Shown here in pieces: positions 1-9,751 of a DNA stretch of 11,564 nucleotides (positions within the stretch are counted from its first letter, which is position 1; every line of letters starts with the position of its first letter). The position numbers and the translations under genes are program-made. Origin of the DNA: Thiolapillus brandeum (lineage in GTDB: Bacteria > Pseudomonadota > Gammaproteobacteria > Chromatiales > Chromatiaceae); contig DRLF01000187.1 in assembly GCA_011051425.1 (NCBI GenBank), forward strand, positions 1-11,564. Direction: 5' to 3'. A model generated the notes under the pieces. That model searched no databases. It saw only the letters and a program-made list of their open reading frames with translations, and was not told the DNA's origin.

Positions 1-540
1 ACCCGTGGCCACCAGCGGCAGGCCGTGTTTTTCTGCCGCTGCCTGCCATTGCTGCAAATACTGCTCATCCCCGCCTTCCCGCAGCAGGTTGACCGCCAGC
101 CAGCCCCGTCCGGAGAAAGCCCGCCCGAACCACTGCAACCCGGCACCGTCCCATGACAGTTCCCGGGGTGGAATGAACAGGGCCAGGCAATCCGGCAGAC
201 TGTTTTCCAGGTCTTTTCGGTACAGTTCATAGGCACCCTTGGCCGCCTGGCGCCTGCCCCGGGTGATCAGCCTGCACAGCTGCGTATAACCGTGGCGGTT
301 GGTGGCCAGCAGCACCAGCCGCGGACCATCGTCCAGGCGCAGCTCCGTGCCGATGATCAGCTTCAGGCCCACGCGCTTCGCCTGCTCATGGGCGCGCACC
401 ACCCCGGCCAGGCTGCACTCATCGGTGATCGCCAGAGCGGTATAACCCTGCTCCTGCGCCCGGCTTACCAGTTCTTCCGGGCGGGAAGCGCCCCGCAGGA
501 AGCTGTAGTTGGAAATGCAGTGCAGTTCGGCGTAGGGCAT
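1..540 (-). CDS. dnaE2: Error-prone DNA polymerase DnaE2, N-terminal PHP part (partial, cut by window edge)
   Basis: This is the first 180 codons of DnaE2, the alternative C-family polymerase alpha subunit that works with ImuA and ImuB in damage-induced translesion synthesis. The reading frame is open to the left edge with no stop. The N-terminus reads MPYAELHCISNYSFLRGAS, followed by ITDECSLAGVVRAHEQAKR at about residues 38-56. Both are hallmark PHP-domain segments of DnaE2. The canonical LHxHS of replicative DnaE is LHCIS here, as usual in the DnaE2 branch, so a loss of PHP metal-dependent activity is likely (inference). The ATG at 540-538 overlaps the imuB stop by one base (TGATG), so translation is probably coupled. 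No strong Shine-Dalgarno sequence is seen. The polymerase core lies outside the window, so its integrity cannot be judged. Identification is secure from the motifs and from the imuA-imuB context. Confidence 0.95.
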   Translation of the reverse strand, partial: MPYAELHCISNYSFLRGASRPEELVSRAQEQGYTALAITDECSLAGVVRAHEQAKRVGLKLIIGTELRLDDGPRLVLLATNRHGYTQLCRLITRGRRQAAKGAYELYRKDLENSLPDCLALFIPPRELSWDGAGLQWFGRAFSGRGWLAVNLLREGGDEQYLQQWQAAAEKHGLPLVATG

Positions 541-1973
541 CAGTCGAAAAAACCTTGCAGGAACCACCTGCCGCTGCGCCGGTCCCGGTAGATCCACAGT
601 TGCTGCCCGGAGGAATTGCTGGCCCGGTAATAATCCCGCGCCACGTCCGCATCGTCCCACCAGCCGCTTTCAATACGCTGGGAAAACACCTGCAGCCGCA
701 GCTCACCCCGGTAACAGGGACGGCCCCGGCGCACCAGCAGGGACTGGGGTTTTGGCAATAGCCAGATGGGCTGATGCCCGTGGCTGACGGAAACAGCACA
801 CCTATCCCCGGCCTTTTCCAGAGGCTCGCAATAGCGCCAGGCGTGCTCCGGACGGTGATCAGGGTGCACCTGTATGCCCTGCACCGCCTCGCTGCCCATG
901 CGCGCGCGCAGGCGTTCCAGAAAGCTGTTGTCCTGCGCCCCGGCGCCGCTGTCGAACAGATCGCCGGCCTGCTCCTGAAATGCCTGCCAGTCATCCACCC
1001 GCAGCACCATTTCCACCACGGCTTCCGGCAGACTGAGGCGCTCCAGGGACTGGCGGAAGATCTCCAGCATGTACTCCACCTCCCGGCCGGGGGCGAGCAT
1101 GCCCTGGGCCAGCGGCGTGGGCGGGGCATCCCGGTGCAGGAACTGCCATTGCAGCCGTTGCGCCGCGCCATCACGGCCGCGCAGGAAACCGCACAGGGAT
1201 TCCACCAGGCGACGGGCGGGAAACAGCAGGGCGCTGGCCTGGCCGATCTCGTGCAACAGCAGCAGCCGCTGTTCGAAGATTTCCGGCGGCTGCCACAGAG
1301 GACGGGGATCGGGCACCCGGCCCAGCAGGCGGTCCAGCAGCAGCACGAATTCCGGTTCCACCCGTCGCGCCAGTTCCGGCCGGGGAAGCCGCAGGCAATC
1401 ACCGATACTGGACAGGCCGATGCCCTGCATCAGTTCCAGCACCTGGCGCCTGCGGGTCAGGCGCTGCAGGGGAATATCCGCCAGCTGTCCGGGCAACTGC
1501 CCGGGATCGGTGATGCGGGCCTTCGGCCGGTAACGCGCCAGCAGCGCGGCGGCCGAAGGCGAAGGTGCCAGCGCCCAGTGCTGCAGGTCGGCAGCCGCTG
1601 GCTGTTCCTGTTGCATCCGTTCCAGCAGGGAAGAAAAGCCGCCGAACAGCTTCAGGCTGGCACCCACTTCCAGCAGCATCAGCAAGGGATCGAAACTGAT
1701 GCGCGAGCTGTATTGCCAGGCCCAGCCCGCCAGCGCTTCCAGCTGCTGCTGCTCGCGCGCCCTGTCCCGCTCGCGCACCTGCAGACTGCTCAACAGGGAC
1801 AGGGCGGTGTTCAGAGGCATGCCGGCATGAATGCCCTGCGCCCGTGCCAGCTCATTGCAGCGGTCGATCAGATCCCGGCCTTTTTCCCGGCGGGTCACCG
1901 CCAGCGGCACGGTCTGCTCCCCGGCAAAGATGCTCAGGGGCAGCTGTGGAAAATAGAAACCTAGCCAGAGCAT
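540..1973 (-). CDS. imuB: ImuB, catalytically dead Y-family polymerase-like protein of the mutasome
   Basis: ImuB (477 aa) is a DinB/UmuC-related protein that does not polymerise but links DnaE2 and ImuA to the beta sliding clamp (known for the family). It starts MLWLGFYFPQLPLSIF, the ImuB version of the Y-family first strand, without the catalytic DxD. The second catalytic region, SIDE in active enzymes, is replaced by LLEVGASLKLFGG at about residues 100-112. A helix-hairpin-helix-like stretch (GIGLSSIGDCLRLP) follows at about 185-197. QAGDLF at 335-340 resembles a clamp-binding motif. The C-terminus (LWIYRDRRSGRWFLQGFFD) is the conserved ImuB tail. The start lies inside the end of imuA (13-base overlap) and the stop overlaps the dnaE2 start, so the three genes form one transcription unit. 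The length is normal for the family and there are no frameshifts. Confidence 0.95.
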   Translation of the reverse strand: MLWLGFYFPQLPLSIFAGEQTVPLAVTRREKGRDLIDRCNELARAQGIHAGMPLNTALSLLSSLQVRERDRAREQQQLEALAGWAWQYSSRISFDPLLMLLEVGASLKLFGGFSSLLERMQQEQPAAADLQHWALAPSPSAAALLARYRPKARITDPGQLPGQLADIPLQRLTRRRQVLELMQGIGLSSIGDCLRLPRPELARRVEPEFVLLLDRLLGRVPDPRPLWQPPEIFEQRLLLLHEIGQASALLFPARRLVESLCGFLRGRDGAAQRLQWQFLHRDAPPTPLAQGMLAPGREVEYMLEIFRQSLERLSLPEAVVEMVLRVDDWQAFQEQAGDLFDSGAGAQDNSFLERLRARMGSEAVQGIQVHPDHRPEHAWRYCEPLEKAGDRCAVSVSHGHQPIWLLPKPQSLLVRRGRPCYRGELRLQVFSQRIESGWWDDADVARDYYRASNSSGQQLWIYRDRRSGRWFLQGFFD

Positions 1974-2584
1974 GACAGGTGCAGGGGCTTTCCGCCCCAG
2001 CCCGCACGACGCTTGAGCACCTGCACCTGCAAGCCATCACCTGCCGGCGTGACCTGCAGGCGCAAAGCCGCCATGGAAGCCTGCTGGCGCTGCTGCAGGG
2101 GCCGGAACAGGATGCCCATGCAGTTGCTTTCTTCCGCCGCCAGTTGCAGGCGCCGGATGCGCGCGGCGGAAACCCGCTCCACCCACAGCAGCACCAGGGA
2201 GCAGTTTCCCGAACGCAGCGCCTGCTCCGCCGCCCACAGGCTCTGCTCCGTATCGCGCACTTTCACCAGCAGCACCCTGGCGATGTTCACCTGCCGCGCT
2301 TCCAGCGCTGGCGCATAGGGAACATGGGGCGGATTCACCCAGGTCAACCACTGTTGCTGCCGGCTCAGTTCCGCCAGCAGCGGCAGCAACAGGGAAAATC
2401 CCAGCCCCTGCGGTGAAAAGATTTCACTCAGCGCCCCCCCTGGCCAGCCACCTCCTGTCTGTTCATCCAGCGAAGGAAAGCCGCTGGTGATCACCGCCGC
2501 CGACGCCCGCCCAGCCGAAGAACCCCGCCAGACCACCCCCTGGCGCAGCAATACGGCAAGCTCAGTTTTTACTTCTGCATTCAT
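1961..2584 (-). CDS. imuA: ImuA, RecA-fold mutasome accessory protein
   Basis: This 207-aa protein is the first gene of the imuA-imuB-dnaE2 cassette. ImuA is a RecA/SulA-like protein needed for induced mutagenesis; it contacts ImuB and RecA in species where it has been studied. The signature region is ITSGFPSLDEQTGGGWPGG (residues 32-50), then ALSEIFSPQGLGFSLLLPLL. This corresponds to the start of the RecA core, where RecA has a Walker A GPESSGKT. Here SPQGLGFSL has no GK[ST], so ATP binding by this motif is unlikely. A Walker-B-like hydrophobic strand, SLVLLWVE, is near residue 130. The ATG at 2584 follows TCGGAACA, a weak ribosome site. The gene overlaps imuB by 13 bases. A GTTC-N7-GTTC repeat lies 33-47 bases upstream of the start and may be the LexA site of the cassette. 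Confidence 0.92.
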   Translation of the reverse strand: MNAEVKTELAVLLRQGVVWRGSSAGRASAAVITSGFPSLDEQTGGGWPGGALSEIFSPQGLGFSLLLPLLAELSRQQQWLTWVNPPHVPYAPALEARQVNIARVLLVKVRDTEQSLWAAEQALRSGNCSLVLLWVERVSAARIRRLQLAAEESNCMGILFRPLQQRQQASMAALRLQVTPAGDGLQVQVLKRRAGWGGKPLHLSCSG

Positions 2585-2658
2585 TGTTCCGATAGTGCTC
2601 CGTCAGCCCAGATAGAGAACCAATATAGAACAATTGCAGCAAAAAAACACCCCCCGAT
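2585..2658. other. Intergenic gap between the efflux operon and the imu cassette
   Basis: This 74-base AT-richer gap is the only non-coding stretch on the minus-strand side apart from the divergent promoter region. It holds the GTTC-N7-GTTC repeat and a run of seven T (minus strand, 2647-2641) preceded by a GC-rich GGGGGGTG. I find no GC-rich hairpin before the T run, so there is no convincing intrinsic terminator for the upstream operon. Read-through into imuA is possible. Confidence 0.6.
2617..2631 (-). promoter_or_regulatory. Candidate LexA-type box upstream of imuA (GTTC-N7-GTTC)
   Basis: Read on the minus strand, the sequence is GTTCTATATTGGTTC, a perfect direct repeat of GTTC separated by 7 bases. 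This is the LexA box consensus known from alphaproteobacteria. The spacer contains TATATT, a possible -10 element that would put transcription start about 30 bases before the imuA ATG. A repressor bound here would cover it. No CTGT-N8-ACAG box is present in the 2585-2660 gap. The repeat is seen directly; its function as a LexA site is inference. imuA cassettes are SOS-regulated in many bacteria. Confidence 0.5.
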
Positions 2659-3585
2659 CTATTTTTTCAGTGGCCCGGAAAATACATCGTACTGAATATT
2701 CTGGATTTCTCCTTTCCAGACAATTTCCAGACGTTCATCGACATACCAGCCCACCTCACCATAGGCAGGGACATGGATGCCCGACATGACCCGATAATCA
2801 TCGAAACGCCCCTCCCAGGGGAGCTGCCGGTACTCGCCACCGATATGCGCAAACCGGCCGGGCGTATAGATACTACTGACTTCCCCTGTGTCACTGAAAC
2901 GAAATTCCAGGGAAACGCAGAGATCGTTCACACACAGGGTCGCCAGGGCCGAGTGGTTGTCGATGGCTGTCCATGTCACGCCAGACTGGGGCAACAGCGC
3001 GGTAGGACACCATACCGCCTCCGCCAGATAGCGATGCAGCGCTCCGGCATTCAGCTCCGGCGTTCCTTTTTCCGCAGCAAGAGGCAGGACAGACAGGAGA
3101 CTGAGCCGCCCCGAGCCGATGCCGGCAATACTGCTGTCCAGCACACGGACATACACGCCAAGGGGCAGCTTTATCCGCGCATTCCACACAAAGCCCCTTG
3201 CCGCTGGCACAATCGTTTCCTGCGCATCGAAGGAAAGCCACTTGCCACTCTTTGGCGTGGTTCGCAGCATGCCGGATTGATGCATCACCGCCTTGCCGAT
3301 CAGATACTGCCCTTCCGGCAACACACGGGTGAAATAGCGGAAAACAGGCGGAGGGAGTGCTGCCAGTGATGAAAAATCCACGGCTTCCGGCGGCAAACCG
3401 GCTGCCTTGTCGATCAGGATTTTCAGCAGTGCGTCGATTTGGCTGCGCTCATACATGCGGGCAATCACAAAGAGCAGCACAACGCCCGCACCAACAACAG
3501 CTGTAATCAAAGCCACCTGTTCAATCCTGTCTCTCTGTTTCTCCTCCGGCCATGATAACAGCAGCTTTCTATTCCAGATGCCCAC
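2659..3585 (-). CDS. DUF6544/DUF6920-type membrane-anchored protein of unknown function, last gene of the efflux operon
   Basis: The protein has 308 aa. It has one predicted N-terminal membrane helix at about residues 24-43 (VALITAVVGAGVVLLFVIA), preceded by a basic and charged segment, then a soluble domain. The conserved-looking blocks are RYFTRVLPEGQ (83-93), GFVWNARIKLPLGVYVRV (131-148), a RYLAEAVWCPTALLP block (185-199), then SLEFRF and PWEGRFDDYR near the C-terminus. I recognise these as typical of the family annotated DUF6544 or DUF6920, which has no established function. The first in-frame start is GTG at 3585, which overlaps the DUF3240 gene by 17 bases. A TGA lies in frame just upstream, so no earlier start is possible. 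There is no clear ribosome site, so translation is probably coupled. The next in-frame Met (44) would remove the membrane helix. Family naming is from memory of motifs. Confidence 0.8.
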   Translation of the reverse strand: MGIWNRKLLLSWPEEKQRDRIEQVALITAVVGAGVVLLFVIARMYERSQIDALLKILIDKAAGLPPEAVDFSSLAALPPPVFRYFTRVLPEGQYLIGKAVMHQSGMLRTTPKSGKWLSFDAQETIVPAARGFVWNARIKLPLGVYVRVLDSSIAGIGSGRLSLLSVLPLAAEKGTPELNAGALHRYLAEAVWCPTALLPQSGVTWTAIDNHSALATLCVNDLCVSLEFRFSDTGEVSSIYTPGRFAHIGGEYRQLPWEGRFDDYRVMSGIHVPAYGEVGWYVDERLEIVWKGEIQNIQYDVFSGPLKK

Positions 3586-3903
3586 CCACGATGAGCGGCA
3601 TCATCCAGTAGTGGACATCACTGCCCCTGAACTGCTGCTTGAGACGGCCCAGCAGTTCACAGGCGGCTTTCTGCGGCATATGGGTCTGCACCATCCAGCC
3701 CTTGCGATAACCTGCCACCTTTTCTGCCGCACTCATGCTGTGTTCGGAACCGCCATGACCGTTCACGGGCAGGCTGATAAAGCCCTCCACTTCCGGTTGC
3801 TCCAGCAGCCAGTCCACCAGCATGTCGGACAAGGCCGGTGGCAGCACCAGGGTGAGCAGCGCTTCGTTCTCTTCTTCCTGAATATCGTCCAGTCGGGTTG
3901 CAT

Positions 3904-3907
<4 letters not shown>
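3569..3907 (-). CDS. DUF3240 family small protein, linked to the RND efflux pump
   Basis: This small cytosolic protein has 112 aa. It begins at the ATG at 3907, whose ATGA overlaps the czcA stop, with a good ribosome site (AGGAG, 8 bases upstream). Its sequence pattern is LLTLVLPPALSDMLVDWLLEQ (20-residue core at 17-37), GFISLPVNGHG, AEKVAGYRKGWMVQTHMP, and HYWMMPLIVGG at the end. This matches the DUF3240 family, which is often found beside CzcCBA-type pumps. I believe the family is grouped with PII-like/CutA ferredoxin-like folds, but I cannot verify this here. It has no signal peptide or membrane helix. His and Met residues (HGG, HSM, THM, HYWMM) could bind metal, but this is speculation. 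A regulatory role on the pump, similar to PII on transporters, is a reasonable inference from the context. Confidence 0.85.
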
Positions 3908-6977
<3,070 letters not shown>

Positions 6978-6978
<1 letters not shown>

Positions 6979-8060
6979 CAGCCTTCCCCTTCCAGCCAGG
7001 CTGCCTTGAGGGCGGCAGTGCCGCTCACGGCTACATTGTCACCTGCTTTGAGATTTCCCTTGATAATGAGTGCATCGGCTTCTTCAGCGCTGATGGAAAC
7101 TTCCACGGGCTGGAAGCCTGCACTTCGACCCACCATCACCCAGGTCTTGCCATCCACACGCAACAATGCCTGCCGGGGCACACGCCAGGCCTTCTTGTCG
7201 CCCGCCTGGGCAAGCTGGGCCTCGACGAACTGTCCGGGTCGCAGGACGCTCCCAGCGTTGGGAATTTCCGCACGCACCAGCACGCCCTGGTCTTCACCGT
7301 GGATCATGCTGCCGATGGTGATGACCTTCCCTTCAACAGAGAATTTCGGCACCCTGACTGCCGTGCCAACGGCGATATCACGCAGCTGTTCCAGGGGAAC
7401 CTGTATCTCCAGCCACAGGGGATCGAGCCGTCCGATACGGTAGATGGGGCTGGCCATTTCCACCCGCTGTCCGGGCATGGCCAGCTGCGCCAGGATCACA
7501 CCATCCAGAGGGGAACGCACCACGAGATTGGCGGAAAGCTTGTGTTTCTTTTCCAGCTCATCGATGGCGGTCTGCCCCATCCCCGCCAGGAGGAGCGCCT
7601 GCTGACGCTGGTCCACTTCGGTACGCGCCTGCATGTAGCGGGCACGGGTTTCCAGAAAGCGCCGATCGGCGATGATGCCTTCCGCCTTCAACTGCTTGTC
7701 CCGGTTCAGTTCGGCGCGGGACAAGCCCAGGCGGCTGCGCGCTTCCAGGTACAGTCGCTGTTCTTCCACCAGCTTGGGGCTCTGGATCACGGCAAGGACC
7801 TGGCCCTTGTGTACCGGCTCGCCTTCGGCGACTTTCAGTACACTGAGCAGTCCTTCCTGAGGTGCACTGACCACCATGAGCTGGGCATTGGGCACTCTGA
7901 CCTTTGCAGGATAGGTACTGCCCCAGGCCCGGGTAACAGGTTCCACGGCAATCGTGCTTATACCCAGCGCCTGCTGTTGTGCAGGTTCGATTGTCACCAG
8001 TGGTGCAGCATGGAGACTGGCTGTAAACAGCAGGGCCATGCCCAGCAAAGTCTTTTTCAT
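6978..8060 (-). CDS. czcB: CzcB-like periplasmic adaptor (membrane fusion protein) of the efflux system
   Basis: This adaptor has 360 aa and joins the RND pump to the outer-membrane channel. A signal peptide is visible: MKKTLLGMALLFTASLHA, with likely cleavage near residues 18-19. It is followed by a barrel-sandwich half (VVSAPQEGLLSVLKVAEGEPVHKGQVLAVI, residues about 63-93), an alpha-helical hairpin (about 95-175, rich in Glu, Arg and Leu), the second sandwich half (VVRSPLDGVI), and beta-barrel and membrane-proximal domains to the end. There is no His-rich or heavy-metal-binding N-terminal extension, unlike several CzcB and CusB proteins, so it is a short form. The ATG at 8060 overlaps the czcC stop (ATGA), with GGAG 10 bases upstream. 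The stop overlaps the czcA start. It belongs to the same operon as czcC and czcA, which makes the assignment firm. The transported metal cannot be read from this gene. Confidence 0.93.
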
Positions 8061-9274
8061 TGTGGGATCACTCCGGATAGATGATTCTGTTGCGCCATGG
8101 CAAATTGTTTTTCCAGCTTGCGTATCTGCAGATCTTTTTCTGCCCGTGCTGCCTGCTGCTGCGCCAACAACAACTGGTAGAGATCCATCTCCCCCAGCTC
8201 GAAAGCGCGACGGGCCAGTTTCAGGCGCGCATGAGAAAATTCATTTTTCTTTTCCGCCAACACCAGCAACTGCGTCGCTTTCGCCACGTTTTGCGCCGCA
8301 TTGGCAATCTTCAGTTCGAGTTCACGCTTCAGCAGGGCTGCCTCGGCTTCTACGCCGGTCAGCTCTGCTTCAGCTTCAGCAATCGCCGGTGCTGCGTGGG
8401 AACCTGTGCCGAAAGGGATGCTCAATTCGATACCCAGAGAATCTGTGTATTCCTCGCCCCGCATGCCCCGGTCACGTTTGGCATAGAGAGATACCACTGG
8501 CGCAGCCCGGCGCTGCAGGCGGGTATCGTTGACCTTAGCCAGTGCTGTACCGGTTTGTGCCAGCGCCGATCGCAGCTGGGGATGTTGTGCAAGATCCGGC
8601 GGATTTCCGCTCCTGTTGAACTGCTCGAGATCATCCGGCAGTTCATGCACTCCGGTGTAGTTGAACCAGGCCAGCCTGGCCTGCTGCTGACCGCTGACTG
8701 CTTCCTGATAAACCGCTTCGGTCTCCACCACATCCTGCTGCGCAAGCAGCAGATCGTTGCACGTCAGCTCCCCTGCCCTGAAGCGATGCGCAATATCTTT
8801 TTCCAGCGCACGGGCAGCCGCCCATTGCTTCAGCGCCTGCTTTACCTCTGCCCCGGCGATACGCAACCGCCAGGCACGATCCAACACTTCCCCGGCCACT
8901 TCCCAGGTGAGGCGCTGCAACGCCATGTCTGCCTGACTGCCCAGATTGTCTGCAATGGCGCGGCGCGCATTCCGTTGCCCGGGAAGCCATACCGGCACTG
9001 AAACACCCGCGACATATTCTTCGTAACCGAAATCACTGCCCATGGGATCACCCGCCACGGACAGACCGACCGACGGGTCTCCGCTGAACAGGCTGTCCGA
9101 CTGCAGCCTGTAACCGGCTTCCACTTTGCGCAGGGCCTGGTGCCGGGAGTACTGCGGGTTGCGCTCGACGGAAGCCTGCACGGTTTCTGCCAGGCTGCCA
9201 GCCTGGGTTGCCGGTGCCAGGCACAGCAACAGCAGGGCAATTTGTATAGAATGTCTCGTGTTTCCAGTGTTCAT
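8057..9274 (-). CDS. czcC: CzcC-like TolC-family outer-membrane channel of the efflux system
   Basis: This protein (405 aa from the chosen start) is an outer-membrane efflux channel forming the exit duct of the pump. The N-terminus MNTGNTRHSIQIALLLLCLAP ends in ATQA and is a signal peptide; LLLC is a poor lipobox, so it is probably not a lipoprotein. The mature part has two related halves typical of TolC proteins, with long amphipathic helices. Examples are ALKQWAAARALEKDIAHRFR and the C-terminal AFELGEMDLYQLLLAQQQA, plus VSLYAKRDRG and LGIELSIPFGTG at the second strand pair. The frame is open up to a TTG at 9292. I choose the ATG at 9274 because GAGA (9284-9281) lies 6 bases upstream, whereas the TTG has no ribosome site. 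It is the first gene of the leftward operon, with a predicted leader of about 36 bases from the promoter at 9317-9349. Confidence 0.92.
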   Translation of the reverse strand: MNTGNTRHSIQIALLLLCLAPATQAGSLAETVQASVERNPQYSRHQALRKVEAGYRLQSDSLFSGDPSVGLSVAGDPMGSDFGYEEYVAGVSVPVWLPGQRNARRAIADNLGSQADMALQRLTWEVAGEVLDRAWRLRIAGAEVKQALKQWAAARALEKDIAHRFRAGELTCNDLLLAQQDVVETEAVYQEAVSGQQQARLAWFNYTGVHELPDDLEQFNRSGNPPDLAQHPQLRSALAQTGTALAKVNDTRLQRRAAPVVSLYAKRDRGMRGEEYTDSLGIELSIPFGTGSHAAPAIAEAEAELTGVEAEAALLKRELELKIANAAQNVAKATQLLVLAEKKNEFSHARLKLARRAFELGEMDLYQLLLAQQQAARAEKDLQIRKLEKQFAMAQQNHLSGVIPQ

Positions 9275-9316
9275 CAATGGTCTCGATTTCAAGGCGGCTT
9301 CGGACGATAACGGCGC

Positions 9317-9349
9317 AGTTTACCGATGCTTCCTGAAACCAAGCTGAAA
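9317..9349 (-). promoter_or_regulatory. Predicted regulator-activated promoter of the efflux operon
   Basis: On the minus strand, TTTCAG-N5-TTTCAG (9349-9333) is followed after 10 bases by TAAACT (9322-9317), a reasonable -10 element. There is no good -35. Hexamer-N5-hexamer direct repeats ending about 10-12 bases before a -10 are the known layout of PhoP/OmpR-family activated promoters. Transcription would begin near 9310 and give a leader of about 36 bases before the czcC ATG. The repeat and spacing are seen directly; promoter activity is inference. Confidence 0.6.
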
Positions 9350-9383
9350 ACGGAAGAAAGCTGACGATTCAGCTTCGGTTCAG
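9333..9383. repeat. Inverted repeat operator in the divergent region
   Basis: CTGAAACCAAGCTGAA (9333-9348, plus) and CTGAACCGAAGCTGAA (9383-9368, minus) match at 14 of 16 positions and point towards each other across 19 bases. Each arm contains CTGAA twice, 11 bases apart, about one helical turn. A further AAGCTGA at 9358-9364 forms a perfect 7-base palindrome arm with TCAGCTT at 9369-9375. The arrangement fits two response-regulator dimers serving two divergent promoters. The binding protein is most likely the regulator encoded at 9748-10407 (inference). Confidence 0.7.
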
Positions 9384-9399
9384 TTCCACCTGATAAGCT
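9367..9399 (+). promoter_or_regulatory. Predicted regulator-activated promoter of the PepSY/two-component operon
   Basis: On the plus strand, ATTCAG-N5-GTTCAG (9367-9383) is followed after exactly 10 bases by TAAGCT (9394-9399). This mirrors the leftward promoter in repeat sequence, spacer (CTTCG against CTTGG) and distance. Transcription start would fall about 7 bases after the -10, near 9406, directly at the ATG at 9407. The elements are visible; activity and autoregulation are inference. Confidence 0.55.
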
Positions 9400-9406
9400 G
9401 CAATGC

Positions 9407-9751
9407 ATGCGTTATATTGTTTCCGGAATCCTGTTGCTGGCCCTGTTGCTCGGGCTGTTGGCCCTGTGGATGGCCAACAGGCAATGGCACGATTACGAGA
9501 AAGAAGGAAAGCCAGCCTCACCGATGGCCGTACGCCCCCTGGAAAAAAAGGATAAGGACCCCCTGCCCCTGCAAACCATCATCGGGCGGCTGCAGTTGCC
9601 CAAAGGCACCCGCATCCTCGAGATCGAGCGTGAACACCGCAGCCACATCATGCACTATGAGTTTGAACTGGTGACGGCTGAAGGCAGATTCTACGAACTG
9701 CACGTCGATCCCTATACTGCGGAAATCGTTGAGCGGGAGAAAAAAGATTGA
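9407..9751 (+). CDS. Membrane-anchored PepSY-domain protein
   Basis: This small protein has 114 aa. Residues 4-22 form one hydrophobic helix (IVSGILLLALLLGLLALWM) after a short basic N-terminus, so the C-terminal part is probably periplasmic. A charged linker (RPLEKKDKDPLPLQ, 43-56) leads into a PepSY-like domain (about 55-112). That domain has the pattern IIGRLQLPKGTRILEIERE, then a YEFELVTAEGRFYELHVD strand pair, then TAEIVERE. PepSY domains occur in inhibitor and sensor-associated proteins and are common beside two-component systems; the exact role is unknown. It precedes the regulator and kinase genes and overlaps the regulator start by 4 bases, so it is probably a periplasmic partner of the sensor (inference). 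No Shine-Dalgarno sequence precedes the ATG at 9407, and the next in-frame Met (22) lies at the end of the helix, so the upstream start is kept. Confidence 0.85.
   Translation: MRYIVSGILLLALLLGLLALWMANRQWHDYEKEGKPASPMAVRPLEKKDKDPLPLQTIIGRLQLPKGTRILEIEREHRSHIMHYEFELVTAEGRFYELHVDPYTAEIVEREKKD

Noticed and set aside
419..1402. Minus-strand open frame of 327 codons overlapping imuB and dnaE2 in another frame
   Set aside because: The Cys-, Arg- and Trp-rich translation matches no family, and the overlapping imuB and dnaE2 frames are both clearly real.
774..1964. Long plus-strand open frame (396 codons) opposite imuB
   Set aside because: It is the antisense of a well-supported imuB. Its composition (rich in Gln, His, Arg and Ala) and lack of any recognisable motif fit a GC-driven shadow frame.
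2641..2670. Possible intrinsic terminator (A tract and T tract around a GC-rich stretch)
   Set aside because: Only an A-T stem can form, with a loop of about 14 bases. There is no GC-rich hairpin, so terminator function is not supported.
9275..9292. Upstream TTG start for the czcC-like channel adding six residues
   Set aside because: There is no ribosome site before the TTG, while the ATG at 9274 has GAGA at good spacing and directly begins a normal signal peptide.
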